Shown: one piece after another, positions 16,998 through 25,435 of the stretch | Position numbering within the stretch: the first letter of the stretch is position 1 | Layout of the letters: every line of letters starts with the position of its first letter | Origin: Paludibacteraceae bacterium | GTDB lineage: Bacteria > Bacteroidota > Bacteroidia > Bacteroidales > Paludibacteraceae | Assembly (NCBI GenBank): GCA_024400275.1 | Contig: JAKSMY010000017.1 | Location: 1-35,893, forward strand | Reading direction: 5' to 3' | DNA: 35,893 nucleotides | The notes under the pieces: generated by a model | Database searches by the model: none | What the model was told of the DNA's origin: nothing | Seen by the model: only the letters and a program-made list of their open reading frames with translations | Program-made: the position numbers and the translations under genes

Positions 16998-17787
16998 GTT
17001 GCAGGCTATCTAAAGCATTCCTTATCGGGTTGTCCAAAATCTGCACATACCGTAAACTCTTGTAGTCGGCACTTAGTTTCAATCGAATGGTATAGTAATT
17101 ATCCCCGCCGTCCAAATCGACCTTATCGACTACGCCTATCATCAAACCCTCCGGAAAAGTGGCGGTCATTCCGCTGGTAATGATGGTATCTCCTTCCGTC
17201 ACAGAAATATGTCGTCCTATCTCCATCAAGTCCACGTGGGTGGACGATGGTCCACTCCAGTGGGTAAAACCTATTTGGTTATTATTTTTAATGCGTGCTG
17301 ATATATTCAATCTCGGGTGAATAAGCGGAATAACCTGTGCAAATCGTTCATTCACTTTGCTCACCACTCCGATAATGTTCTCTCCGCACACCACTCCCAT
17401 GCCGGGGGTAATGCTGTCTCTGCGCCCTTTGTTCACTACCAAATAGTTATGCGTTTGGTTGGTGGCCAGGTCAATTACCTTGGCGGGAATGACACAATAT
17501 CCGCTGTCTTCCTGAACGTTTTCCAATTGGTTGTGCAGCGTCTGAATTTCTAACTGGAGACGGCAAATCTCGTTGTTCAGCAATTCATTGTCTTTGTGCA
17601 AACGAAAAAAAGAACCTATATTATCTTCCGTTTCATGTATGCCGGCAATTATCGAATTGGATGAAGTCAGCACAGAGGCTTGGCTATAGGACTGGTAATG
17701 AGTAACCAACCAAAGAGCCACTGCCTCCAGTAATAAGAAAAGGAGGAAGTGGCTATATCGTACTATGATCCCCAGCAGGTTACGCAT
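16990..17787 (-). CDS. mreC: MreC, rod-shape-determining protein
   Basis: MreC is a bitopic periplasmic scaffold that links MreB and MreD with PBP2. The 265-residue protein has an N-terminal membrane helix at about residues 10-30, then a coiled coil around residues 60-95 (NELLNNEICRLQLEIQTLHNQLENV), and two beta-barrel subdomains containing GVVSKVNERFAQVIPLIHP. Length and layout are typical of Bacteroidetes MreC. It begins 15 bp after mreB ends and overlaps mreD. Confidence 0.94.
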   Translation of the reverse strand: MRNLLGIIVRYSHFLLFLLLEAVALWLVTHYQSYSQASVLTSSNSIIAGIHETEDNIGSFFRLHKDNELLNNEICRLQLEIQTLHNQLENVQEDSGYCVIPAKVIDLATNQTHNYLVVNKGRRDSITPGMGVVCGENIIGVVSKVNERFAQVIPLIHPRLNISARIKNNNQIGFTHWSGPSSTHVDLMEIGRHISVTEGDTIITSGMTATFPEGLMIGVVDKVDLDGGDNYYTIRLKLSADYKSLRYVQILDNPIRNALDSLQHE

Positions 17788-17802
17788 GCGGATTAGTATG
17801 AA

Positions 17803-18822
17803 CTATCGAATCAGGAAACTGAAGTTCTGTGTGTTCTTCAGCGCGATACCGGTACCTCTTGCCACACAATGCAGCGGATCTTCCGCCACGTGGAAAGGAA
17901 TAGTTATCTTGGCTGTGAGCCGTTCTGCCAAGCCGTGCAGCAAAGCACCGCCACCGGTCAGCCATATACCGCGCTTTACAATGTCGGCATACAACTCGGG
18001 GGGCGTCGTTTCCAATGCCAGCAAAATAGCATTCTCTATCTTGGCGATAGATTTTTCCAGGCAATGCGCTATTTCCTGATAGGAGATAGGCACACGCATG
18101 GGCAGGGCGGTTACTTTATTCGGACCGATTACGGTAAAGTCCTCCAACGGTTCCGGCAATTCGGTAATGGCACTTCCTACGGCTATTTTGATACGCTCGG
18201 CCGTGGGCTCGTCAATGCGGATATTGTGCATACGACCCATATATTCCACGATGTCGGCATTGAAATCATCACCGGCTATCTTGATAGATTTATTGGTGAC
18301 TATACCGCCCAGCGAGATGACTGCAATCTCGGTAGTACCACCGCCTATATCCACCACCATACAACCTTCGGGGCTTTCCACATCTATTCCCATGCCGATA
18401 GCAGCCGCCATAGGCTCGTATATCATATAAACATCTCGTCCACCTGCATGTTCCGAGCTGTCACGCACCGCACGTATCTCCACCTCGGTTGAGCCCGAAG
18501 GAATACATACAACCATTCGAATACTCGGCGAGAAAAGACGTGATGAATGAGGCATCATCTTAATCATTCCCCGAATCATCATCTCGCAAGCGTAGAAATC
18601 GGCTATCACGCCGTCACGCAAGGGACGAACGGTGCGGATGATATTGCCTCCTTTTCCTATCATTTGCTGTGCCTTACGTCCGACAGCCACCATCTTGTTG
18701 TCTGACGCGCTAATAGCTACCACAGACGGTTCATCAACCACTACCTGATCATCTACCATGATGATGGTGTTGGCAGTACCAAGGTCAATAGCTATCTCCT
18801 GTGTTAATGAAAAAAGACCCAT
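17803..18822 (-). CDS. mreB: MreB, actin-like cell shape protein
   Basis: MreB forms membrane-associated filaments that guide side-wall synthesis. The 339-residue protein has the actin-fold phosphate loops AIDLGTANT (Asp13 region) and VDIGGGTTEIAVISLGG (from Asp158), and the segment GDDFNADIVEYM typical of MreB. It is the first gene of mreB-mreC-mreD-mrdA-rodA, with a canonical promoter 27-58 bp upstream of its start. Length is normal. The presence of the whole set implies a rod-shaped or elongating cell. Confidence 0.97.
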   Translation of the reverse strand: MGLFSLTQEIAIDLGTANTIIMVDDQVVVDEPSVVAISASDNKMVAVGRKAQQMIGKGGNIIRTVRPLRDGVIADFYACEMMIRGMIKMMPHSSRLFSPSIRMVVCIPSGSTEVEIRAVRDSSEHAGGRDVYMIYEPMAAAIGMGIDVESPEGCMVVDIGGGTTEIAVISLGGIVTNKSIKIAGDDFNADIVEYMGRMHNIRIDEPTAERIKIAVGSAITELPEPLEDFTVIGPNKVTALPMRVPISYQEIAHCLEKSIAKIENAILLALETTPPELYADIVKRGIWLTGGGALLHGLAERLTAKITIPFHVAEDPLHCVARGTGIALKNTQNFSFLIR

Positions 18823-18848
18823 GTTGTTCTTGTTTTTAATTCAGACTG

Positions 18849-18880
18849 CAAAGATACAAAAAAATTTTGATATGTGCAAA
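18849..18880 (-). promoter_or_regulatory. Promoter of the mreB-rodA operon
   Basis: On the minus strand, TTTG (18880-18877) and TATCTTTG (18856-18849) are separated by 20 bp. The -33 element is followed upstream by a tract of T/A and then four 9-bp tandem repeats at 18890-18925. Confidence 0.85.
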
Positions 18881-18889
18881 TTTTTTTAA

Positions 18890-18925
18890 CAGGTTTAGCG
18901 AGTTTAGCAAGTTTAGCAGGTTGAG
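18890..18925. repeat. Four tandem copies of a 9-bp unit (CAGGTTTAG)
   Basis: The units are CAGGTTTAG, CGAGTTTAG, CAAGTTTAG and CAGGTTGAG, without gaps. Two further copies occur at 20952-20969 and two at 31056-31073. The bases before it (GCAAATTTTTTTAA) are the same as those before the 31056 copies. Confidence 0.85.
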
Positions 18926-18942
18926 CACCAAACGCCAAAAAC

Positions 18943-19070
18943 AAAAGCAAGGGTGAACGAACTCTGAACGAAACGTGAATGAAGCGTCAGACGATAATGC
19001 AAAAATTACCAAAAAAGGGTCTAAAAACCCTTCGTTAGTTCTTGCTTCACCCTTCGTTCACCCTTGCTTG
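18943..19070. repeat. Inverted-array repeat element, copy I
   Basis: The left arm has 11-bp units GGGTGAACGAA, CTCTGAACGAA, ACGTGAATGAA and GCGTCAGACGA (18951-18994). The right arm has 11-bp units TTCGTTAGTTC, TTGCTTCACCC and TTCGTTCACCC (19031-19063) followed by TTGCTTG. The outer 17 bp (18945-18961 and 19053-19069) are perfectly complementary, and an inner hairpin forms from AAGGGT (19015-19020) and ACCCTT (19027-19032). A related copy on the opposite strand lies at 32011-32144. Confidence 0.8.
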
Positions 19071-19127
19071 AAATAAGACAAATTTTTGTCAAGTCAGTGT
19101 GGCAAAATATATTTCATAGTACGAATA

Positions 19128-19159
19128 CTTGCCTATATCAAAAATTCTTTGTAATTTTG
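19128..19159 (+). promoter_or_regulatory. Promoter of fba
   Basis: CTTG at 19128-19131 (one mismatch to TTTG) and TAATTTTG at 19152-19159 are separated by 20 bp. The 23 bp TCAAAAATTCTTTGTAATTT and following TGC are identical to the rpsP promoter. Confidence 0.8.
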
Positions 19160-19200
19160 CACTCTCAAATAAATAATACCGATACAAAAACAATTTAATT

Positions 19201-20202
19201 ATGGTAAGTTACAAAGAATTGGGTCTGGTAAACACGAAGGAGATGTTTGCCAAGGCAATCAAAGGAGGATATGCTATTCCTGCTTTTAATTTCAATAATC
19301 TGGAGCAACTGCAAGCTATTGTAAAAGCCAGTGCAGAAACGAAAAGCCCCGTTATCCTGCAAGTGAGCAAGGGGGCACGTAATTACGCCAACCAAACGCT
19401 GTTGCGTTATATGGCACAAGGTGCTGTAGAATATGCCAAAGAACTGGGTTGGGAGCAACCTCAAATTGTGCTTCATCTTGATCACGGAGATAGTTTTGAG
19501 TTGTGCAAATCATGCGTTGATTTCGGTTTCAGTAGCGTAATGATTGATGGTAGTTCTCTTCCTTACGAGGAGAACATCGCTCTCACCAAGAAAGTGGTGG
19601 AATATGCCCATCAATACGACGTTACCGTTGAGGCTGAGTTAGGCGTGTTGGCAGGAGTGGAAGACGAAGTCCAAGCCGAAGAAAGCCACTATACCAAACC
19701 CGAAGAAGTGATTGATTTTGCTACCCGTACCGGTTGCGACAGTTTGGCTATTTCTATCGGTACCAGTCACGGTGCTTATAAATTCAAGCCCGAACAATGT
19801 ACTCGTGACCCGAAGACCGGTCGTTTAGTACCTCCCCCATTGGCATTTGACGTGCTTGATGCCGTGATGGAAAAATTACCCGGTTTCCCAATCGTATTGC
19901 ACGGTTCGTCTTCCGTTCCTCAAGAATATGTGGACATCATCAACGCCAACGGAGGCAAACTGCCCGATGCAGTAGGTATTCCGGAGGAGCAACTTCGTAA
20001 AGCAGCCAAGAGTGCAGTTTGCAAAATCAATATCGACTCCGACTCTCGTCTTGCTTTCACCGCTGCCGTTCGTCGTGTGTTTGCCGAAAAACCGGGTGAG
20101 TTCGACCCGCGTAAATTCTGCGGTCCTGCACGTGATTTGATGATTGAGCTATACAGACATAAGATCATCAATGTATTAGGCTCTGACGGCAAGGCTTGCT
20201 AA
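19201..20202 (+). CDS. fba: Class II fructose-1,6-bisphosphate aldolase
   Basis: The enzyme cleaves fructose-1,6-bisphosphate to dihydroxyacetone phosphate and glyceraldehyde-3-phosphate in glycolysis, and runs in reverse in gluconeogenesis. The 333-residue protein has the class II zinc-binding motif HLDHGDSF (His92, Asp94, His95), the segment VEAELGVLAG, and a substrate loop ISIGTSHGAYKF. The C-terminal VLHGSSSVP carries another zinc-ligand histidine. Length and motifs fit the class II enzymes of Bacteroidetes. It stands alone with its own promoter. Confidence 0.95.
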   Translation: MVSYKELGLVNTKEMFAKAIKGGYAIPAFNFNNLEQLQAIVKASAETKSPVILQVSKGARNYANQTLLRYMAQGAVEYAKELGWEQPQIVLHLDHGDSFELCKSCVDFGFSSVMIDGSSLPYEENIALTKKVVEYAHQYDVTVEAELGVLAGVEDEVQAEESHYTKPEEVIDFATRTGCDSLAISIGTSHGAYKFKPEQCTRDPKTGRLVPPPLAFDVLDAVMEKLPGFPIVLHGSSSVPQEYVDIINANGGKLPDAVGIPEEQLRKAAKSAVCKINIDSDSRLAFTAAVRRVFAEKPGEFDPRKFCGPARDLMIELYRHKIINVLGSDGKAC

Positions 20203-20258
20203 TAAGACCCTCAAAATAGGAAGAAACGGAGTAAAATTTGCACTTTTTTGCGAAAAAA

Positions 20259-20290
20259 TTTGGTACTTTCAAAAAAAAGCTGTACCTTTG
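20259..20290 (+). promoter_or_regulatory. Promoter of rpmH
   Basis: TTTG at 20259-20262 and TACCTTTG at 20283-20290 are separated by 20 bp. The leader, about 65 nt, contains a small hairpin of CCGCT (20301-20305) with AGCGG (20316-20320). Confidence 0.87.
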
Positions 20291-20360
20291 CAAGCTTTTT
20301 CCGCTAAACGGCTACAGCGGCAGAGTGTAATTATACGATAAACATAAAACAATAACGAAT

Positions 20361-20519
20361 ATGAAACGTACTTTCCAACCTTCACAACGCAAGCGCCGTA
20401 ACAAACACGGTTTCTTGGAGAGAATGGCAACCGCCAATGGTCGTCGTGTTTTGGCAGCTCGTCGTGCACATGGTCGCAAAAAATTGACCGTAGCAGACGA
20501 AGGACGTCACAAATTTTAA
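20361..20519 (+). CDS. rpmH: 50S ribosomal protein L34
   Basis: A 52-residue, strongly basic protein begins [18 protein letters not shown] and continues with [22 protein letters not shown], the complete and unmistakable L34 sequence. L34 is a small component of the large ribosomal subunit. The gene has its own promoter and is followed after 28 bp by a hairpin terminator. In many bacteria rpmH is next to rnpA and dnaA; here it is not. Confidence 0.97.
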   Translation: MKRTFQPSQRKRRNKHGFLERMATANGRRVLAARRAHGRKKLTVADEGRHKF

Positions 20520-20547
20520 CTTGAGTCTATCCTATTAGGCTACATAA

Positions 20548-20583
20548 AAGGGAAAAGAGATGCGTCTCCTTTCCCTTGTTTTG
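20548..20583 (+). terminator. Probable rho-independent terminator after rpmH
   Basis: AAGGGAAAAGAGA (20548-20560) pairs with TCTCCTTTCCCTT (20565-20577) around the loop TGCG, with one A-C mismatch in 13 pairs, followed by GTTTTG. It may be leaky, because no clear promoter lies between it and rbfA. Confidence 0.7.
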
Positions 20584-20610
20584 CATAAGAACGTTTATAC
20601 ATATACAGCA

Positions 20611-20946
20611 ATGGAAAATACAAGACAACAAAAAATTTCTCGTCTCATTCAAAAAGACTTGGGAGATATTTTCCTGCGTTTTGCACGCACAAAAAAAGGA
20701 GTCCTTATCTCCGTGAGCGAGGTGCGTATATCACCGGACCTTGCCATAGCGCATGTTTTTTTGAGTATATTCCCCCAATCCAAATCGGAAGAAACGATGA
20801 CAGAAATACAAGAGAACATTGGCAAGATTCGTTTCGAAATGGGCAATATGGAACGTCATCAACTGCGTATCATTCCGGAATTAGTGTTTCATTTGGATGA
20901 GACATTGGATAAGATGGAACGAATCGATGAGTTGTTGCATGGGTAA
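20611..20946 (+). CDS. rbfA: Ribosome-binding factor A
   Basis: RbfA binds the 30S subunit and helps 16S rRNA 5'-end maturation. The 111-residue protein shows the family's start (MENTRQQKISRLIQKDLGDIF) and the KH-like domain with VLISVSEVRISPDLAIAHVFLS, ending in LDETLDKMERIDELL, the conserved C-terminal pattern. The upstream in-frame ATG at 20560 lies inside the terminator stem, so ATG 20611 is chosen. It is followed after 23 bp by the LolC/E-like permease gene, an arrangement I recall from other Bacteroidetes. Confidence 0.93.
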   Translation: MENTRQQKISRLIQKDLGDIFLRFARTKKGVLISVSEVRISPDLAIAHVFLSIFPQSKSEETMTEIQENIGKIRFEMGNMERHQLRIIPELVFHLDETLDKMERIDELLHG

Positions 20947-20951
20947 GGGAG

Positions 20952-20969
20952 CAGGTTGAGCAGGTTTAG
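20952..20969. repeat. Two copies of the 9-bp CAGGTTTAG unit abutting a start codon
   Basis: CAGGTTGAG and CAGGTTTAG fill 20952-20969 and end exactly at the ATG of the permease gene (20970). They match units at 18890-18925 and 31056-31073. Here they occupy the position where the ribosome binding region should be. Confidence 0.8.
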
Positions 20970-22187
20970 ATGGCGATAGAGCAACATATAGCATGGAGGT
21001 ATATGTGGGGCAAGAAGTCCCACAATGCCATCAACATCGTTTGTGGTGTCAGCGCGGCAGCCGTAATGGTCGTTACCGCGGCTATGGTGTGTGTGCTGAG
21101 TGTGATGAACGGATTTGGGTTGGTGATAGAAAATATGTTCTCGCAGTTTGATCCGGATATACGCATTACGTCCACTACAGGTGCGCCTTTTCAAGTTGAT
21201 ACGGAAGTTTTTCGCGAGGTTCAGGCTTTGCCTTGTGTCCAATTCTTTTCACAAACATTAGAAGAGACAGCACTTATTGAATTTCAGGACCATCAGATTC
21301 CCGCCAAGATGAAAGGTGTGGATTCCGTTTTTCGTCAACTGACACATATCGATTCTATTATCGTGGACGGATCGTTTGATGTGCGAAAAGGTGATTTCTA
21401 TTACGCGGTGATGGGTATAGGTTTGAGTAACCAACTTGGTGCAGGAGCCCATTTTGTGCAACCGCTTCATCTGTATGCTCCCCGTCGCGAAGGGGTAGTA
21501 AACATGATGGCACCGGAAAAGAGTTTTAATCGATATACGTGTTTTATGTCGGGAGTGTTTGCTGTTAATCAGGTTAAATACGACGACCGCTTGGCATTGA
21601 TTGACCTGACCCTTGCGCGCCGTTTGTTTGACTATGACTCTACCACGGTTACTGCCGTCGAATTGCAGATAGCGGGACCTGTCAAACCTGCCAAGCAGCA
21701 GATAATGAATATATTAGGCGACCGATTTATGGTGCTGGATCGCTATGAGCAACAGGCGGACTTTTTTCACATCTTGCGAATCGAAAAATGGTTGACGGCT
21801 TTGTTGATGGTGTTCATTCTGCTTATTGCCTCATTTAATATAATAGGTTCGCTGACCATGCTGATCATAGACAAGCGCGACGATATAAAAGTGCTGCATC
21901 ACTTGGGTGCGGATAAACAGCAGATACGCCGTATATTCCTATTAGAGGGTTGGATGATTTCTTCGATAGGTGCTTTGTTGGGACTGGTCCTGGGCGTAGT
22001 GTTATGCTTAGTGCAAGAGCATTGGGGTGTAATCAAATTAGGTGACGGCGTACAATACGTGTTGGAAGCTTATCCTGTTCATGTAGCGATACCCGACTTG
22101 TTCTTGGTGATTGTCTTTGTGTTGTCATTGGGCTTTGTGGCGGCTTGGTTTCCTACCAGACATTTGGAAATAGACGATACCGACTAA
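20970..22187 (+). CDS. LolC/LolE-like (FtsX-family) ABC transporter permease
   Basis: This 405-residue protein has the layout of lipoprotein-releasing permeases: one N-terminal membrane helix (about residues 24-47), a large extracytoplasmic domain (about 50-270), and three C-terminal helices (about 275-300, 320-350 and 370-395). The N-terminal IAWRYMWGKKSHNAINIV and the cytoplasmic TMLIIDKRDDIKVLHHLGA are characteristic of LolC/E and related FtsX-domain proteins. These extract lipoproteins from the inner membrane with a LolD ATPase, which is not in this window. A MacB-type role cannot be excluded. Confidence 0.82.
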   Translation: MAIEQHIAWRYMWGKKSHNAINIVCGVSAAAVMVVTAAMVCVLSVMNGFGLVIENMFSQFDPDIRITSTTGAPFQVDTEVFREVQALPCVQFFSQTLEETALIEFQDHQIPAKMKGVDSVFRQLTHIDSIIVDGSFDVRKGDFYYAVMGIGLSNQLGAGAHFVQPLHLYAPRREGVVNMMAPEKSFNRYTCFMSGVFAVNQVKYDDRLALIDLTLARRLFDYDSTTVTAVELQIAGPVKPAKQQIMNILGDRFMVLDRYEQQADFFHILRIEKWLTALLMVFILLIASFNIIGSLTMLIIDKRDDIKVLHHLGADKQQIRRIFLLEGWMISSIGALLGLVLGVVLCLVQEHWGVIKLGDGVQYVLEAYPVHVAIPDLFLVIVFVLSLGFVAAWFPTRHLEIDDTD

Positions 22188-22189
22188 TA

Positions 22190-23089
22190 ATGGATGTAAA
22201 AAAAGAATATCATATTTATCTCAAGTTAGAGCGCGGGCTGAGTGCTAATTCTGTTTTGGCATACGAACAGGACTGGCAAAAACTATATGATTTTTTTTCC
22301 AACCCCGACAATGGTATTCAACATGCGGTTGAAGATGCTACATTAGAGGACCTACAGGCTTTTGTGTATCATCAGTTTTCGGGTAGCCAAACATCTACTC
22401 GTTCGCAATCACGTATATTGAGTGGCATACATTCGTTTTATCGTTTCCTGCTGTATCATAAATACCGGGACGATGACCCGAGCGAATTGCTGGATATGCC
22501 GAAAAAAGAGATGCATCTGCCGGAAGTGCTGACGTTAGACGAGGTAGATAGATTGGTTAATGCGATTGATTTATCGTCCGGTGAGGGACATCGTAACAGG
22601 GCTATGATTGAGATGTTATACGGTAGCGGACTCCGCGTAAGCGAGTTGGTGGACCTCAAGTTGCACGATATGTTCCGTTCCGAACACTATATGCTTATTC
22701 GTGGAAAGGGGAGCAAAGAACGTTTGGTACCTATCTCGCCGGAAGCCGACAAATGGTTTGATTTCTGGTTGGAAGACCGCAGTCGTCTGACTATTCAGTC
22801 GGGTCAAGAAGATTATGCTTTTTTGAACCGGCGCGGACATCAACTGACGCGAATGATGATTTTTACCATTATTCGCACACTGGCTACTCAAGCCGGTATT
22901 AACAAGACTATTTCGCCACATACTTTGCGTCATTCATTTGCCACCCATCTATTACAGAACGGGGCGGACTTGCGTATTATTCAGCAATTGTTGGGACATG
23001 AAGACATTACCACCACAGAAATCTATACGCACCTGAATATACAAGATTTACGGCAGGCTATCCTGCAATATCACCCGGCTAACCGATGA
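22190..23089 (+). CDS. xerD: Tyrosine recombinase XerD
   Basis: XerD is a site-specific tyrosine recombinase that with XerC resolves chromosome dimers at dif. The 299-residue protein has all catalytic residues: Arg149 (YGSGLRVSEL), Lys173 (RGKGSKERLVP), His244 and Arg247 (SPHTLRHSFATHLL), His270 (LLGHEDI) and the nucleophile Tyr279 (EIYTHL). Their spacing is almost that of E. coli XerD, which argues for the housekeeping enzyme rather than an element-borne integrase. I start at ATG 22190, two bases after the permease stop; the earlier ATG at 22145 lies inside the permease gene. The next gene overlaps by 4 bp. Confidence 0.94.
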   Translation: MDVKKEYHIYLKLERGLSANSVLAYEQDWQKLYDFFSNPDNGIQHAVEDATLEDLQAFVYHQFSGSQTSTRSQSRILSGIHSFYRFLLYHKYRDDDPSELLDMPKKEMHLPEVLTLDEVDRLVNAIDLSSGEGHRNRAMIEMLYGSGLRVSELVDLKLHDMFRSEHYMLIRGKGSKERLVPISPEADKWFDFWLEDRSRLTIQSGQEDYAFLNRRGHQLTRMMIFTIIRTLATQAGINKTISPHTLRHSFATHLLQNGADLRIIQQLLGHEDITTTEIYTHLNIQDLRQAILQYHPANR

Positions 23090-25428
23090 AACGTTATGGT
23101 ATTATATTAGTCCTCCTTGTTCTGCCTTTTTGCCGGGTAGCGGGACAACTTAGTACATTGGTTGGGCAGATATATGATGCACAGACGGGAGAACCGCTGC
23201 CGAATATATCTATTTATATTCCGGGCACACAAGTGGGAACGGCCACCAATGAAGAGGGGTATTTCTTGTTTCGGACCGAGTTGAAGAAAAAAGCGCGTTT
23301 GACCATATCCGGCATAGGCTATCGCACGGAACACCTCACTCTTGCTCCAGGTCAATCAGCCGGAATAGATATTGCTATGCAAGAGCAAAGTACATCGTTG
23401 ACCGATGTTTTTATTTCTCCGGGAGAAAACCCTGCCTTACCTTTGTTGGAGAGGGTACGAAAAGCCCGGAGGGCAAACGATGTCGCTACGGGAGAAGCCG
23501 ACAGGGCGAGTACCGATTTATACGTCAGTCGTATAACGGCGACGCATCTGAAACGTTTTCTATGGCGTAATCTGAAAGAGGGCATGACCATAACGGACGA
23601 CTCGACCTATCTGCTTCCTCTGTACCATAGAACGAATATTAACGGGCAGGTTTCGTCTCAAGCACTTCTCTTGTCCGAAACAGACTATGACATCTTGTTG
23701 GACGACCTGAATAAAGCCGTTGATTTCTATCGCAATAGTATTCCTGTCTATTCCACGTCTTTTCTCAGCCCATTGGCTTCGGACGGCAATAATTTCTATA
23801 CGTATTATTTGGCAGATTCCGCCACCACGTCTCATGCCAAGACCTATACCGTTCATTTCCGAACCAAGAACCCGTACTATAACACTTTTGACGGTCAGAT
23901 GGTTATTGACTCGGCATCGGCGGCGTTGATTAGTATAACGGCGACCGTGCCCAGACAAGTCAATGCCAATTACTTGCACCAACTGACCATAACGCAGTCC
24001 TATGACTCGTTGTCTCACCGTTTGCAGGACGAACAAATAACCATGTTGTTGGATTTTGCCATAAAGGCGGACACGTCTCATACTTTTCCGGCTGTGCTGA
24101 TTAAGAATGTCCGGCAATATACGTCTTCGCCGGCAGTGTCGTCGGCCTCCGTTTTTGCCCCCAATGATTCTGTTTTGTTGTCCGATACGCTTAACACGAC
24201 TTCTCCGCTTATCCGTACAGCCAAATGGTTGGCATATATCATTCAGAATGCCTATATGCCTACCGGCACCAAAATCGAAATAGGTAATCTGAGCGAACTG
24301 ATTCATATCAATCCGCAAGAGCGTGTGCGGATAGGTCTTCCTTTGCGAACTTCGCCTAAGTTGTGGAAAAACGTTTGCTTGGAAGCGTATGCTGCTTGCG
24401 GTATAGGTGACCACGCTTGGAAGGGTGCGGGAACGGTCTATTGGAATATGCCCACCTTGCGCCGTAATATGTTGCAGATTCGCTATGCCGATGAATATAT
24501 CTATTCCGAAATATCAGACTTTGACCGCCTGATGCGTGAAAATGCAGTGTGGTCACCTCAAATGGGTATTACCACCGCAATGGTTAAGAGCCTTTATAAC
24601 GGCAGCCACACCTATAATTCCATGTCGCGCATGCGCGAGGGTAAACTGGTGTGGGACTCAGATTGGTCAGATAAGTTAGAAACGCGTGTTACCTTATCCT
24701 TAGGGCGATTAGGCTATGGTGAACCTACACACTATTATGGCGCACAGCCCTCTTTCTTCTTCACCAAACTGCATACTGTTTTTCGCCTGAGTTGGGAGGA
24801 GCGCAAGATAGATGTTTTCTGTCGTCGCATTCATGTACATAATCATTTGCCCGTCCTTTTCCTTGGAGCCGAGATGGGCAGCTACCGATTGGACGGCAGG
24901 GACCAGTATGATGTTTATGGCAAACTGAATGTTATGCTGCGGCAGACTCTTCCGTTGGGTGCCGGAGGTGAGTTGCAGTATATGTTTGAGGCAGGGCTTG
25001 TCTTGGGGGCTGTGCCGTTTCCGTTGTTGAATATCTTTGACGGTAACCAGTCGTATGCTTATGACCCGTACCGCTTTACGTTGATGCATAATTACCAGTT
25101 TGCGGCAGACAGGTATTTACTGCTGCACACCGAGTGGAACGGTCAGGGCTGTTTATTCAATCTCATTCCGGGCGTGCAGGTCCTGCGTTTGCGCGAGTTG
25201 GCTTCCTTCAAAATAGCCTACGGAGGACTTGGTAATAGACATGACGAACGTTTGGCTATGCCGCAAGGTTGGCTCAGAGACCTGAACACGCCGTACGTGG
25301 AGGTCGGTGTCGGATTGGGTAATATATTGCGTGTAGCCGATTTGATGAGCGTGTGGCGGTTGACCCACCGCGATGAACCCGGTGCGCCCAATTGGTCTTT
25401 GCGTTTTAGATTTCATATCGATACATAA
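23086..25428 (+). CDS. Outer membrane protein with CarboxypepD_reg-like and DUF5686 domains
   Basis: This 780-residue protein has a signal peptide (MKRYGIILVLLVLPFCRVAG), then a carboxypeptidase-regulatory-like beta-sandwich at about residues 24-105 (VGQIYDAQTGEPLPNISIYI; GTATNEEGYFLFR; ISGIGYRT), and then a long DUF5686-type region that probably ends in an outer membrane beta-barrel (alternating aromatic strands, final RFRFHIDT). Proteins of this layout are common in Bacteroidetes, but their function is not established. The first residue after the leader is Gln, so it is not a lipoprotein. It overlaps xerD by 4 bp and is followed after 7 bp by the recO-like gene. Confidence 0.82.
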   Translation: MKRYGIILVLLVLPFCRVAGQLSTLVGQIYDAQTGEPLPNISIYIPGTQVGTATNEEGYFLFRTELKKKARLTISGIGYRTEHLTLAPGQSAGIDIAMQEQSTSLTDVFISPGENPALPLLERVRKARRANDVATGEADRASTDLYVSRITATHLKRFLWRNLKEGMTITDDSTYLLPLYHRTNINGQVSSQALLLSETDYDILLDDLNKAVDFYRNSIPVYSTSFLSPLASDGNNFYTYYLADSATTSHAKTYTVHFRTKNPYYNTFDGQMVIDSASAALISITATVPRQVNANYLHQLTITQSYDSLSHRLQDEQITMLLDFAIKADTSHTFPAVLIKNVRQYTSSPAVSSASVFAPNDSVLLSDTLNTTSPLIRTAKWLAYIIQNAYMPTGTKIEIGNLSELIHINPQERVRIGLPLRTSPKLWKNVCLEAYAACGIGDHAWKGAGTVYWNMPTLRRNMLQIRYADEYIYSEISDFDRLMRENAVWSPQMGITTAMVKSLYNGSHTYNSMSRMREGKLVWDSDWSDKLETRVTLSLGRLGYGEPTHYYGAQPSFFFTKLHTVFRLSWEERKIDVFCRRIHVHNHLPVLFLGAEMGSYRLDGRDQYDVYGKLNVMLRQTLPLGAGGELQYMFEAGLVLGAVPFPLLNIFDGNQSYAYDPYRFTLMHNYQFAADRYLLLHTEWNGQGCLFNLIPGVQVLRLRELASFKIAYGGLGNRHDERLAMPQGWLRDLNTPYVEVGVGLGNILRVADLMSVWRLTHRDEPGAPNWSLRFRFHIDT

Positions 25429-25435
25429 GTTGAAA

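Larger units (their letters stand above)
18823..19200. other. 378-bp divergent intergenic region between mreB and fba
   Basis: No convincing gene is present. From left to right it holds the mreB promoter, a short 9-bp tandem repeat block (18890-18925), an element of inverted 11-bp arrays (18943-19070), and the fba promoter (19128-19159). The repeats occupy the middle, away from both promoter cores. Confidence 0.8.

Noticed and set aside
17869..18492. 207-codon open frame on the + strand
   Set aside because: Antisense to mreB, with no recognisable domain.
18943..19070. CRISPR-like repeats
   Set aside because: The units are 11 bp, contiguous with no spacers, and inverted in the second half; no cas genes are present.
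22190..23089. XerD as the integrase of the 26-bp or 41-bp cassettes
   Set aside because: Its catalytic spacing is that of the housekeeping enzyme, it lies in a core operon away from both cassettes, and neither repeat shows an obvious dif-like layout. A role in trans cannot be excluded.
23560..24414. 284-codon open frame on the minus strand
   Set aside because: It lies opposite the DUF5686 gene and is very rich in Arg and Gly as expected for an antisense frame. No start signal or family.
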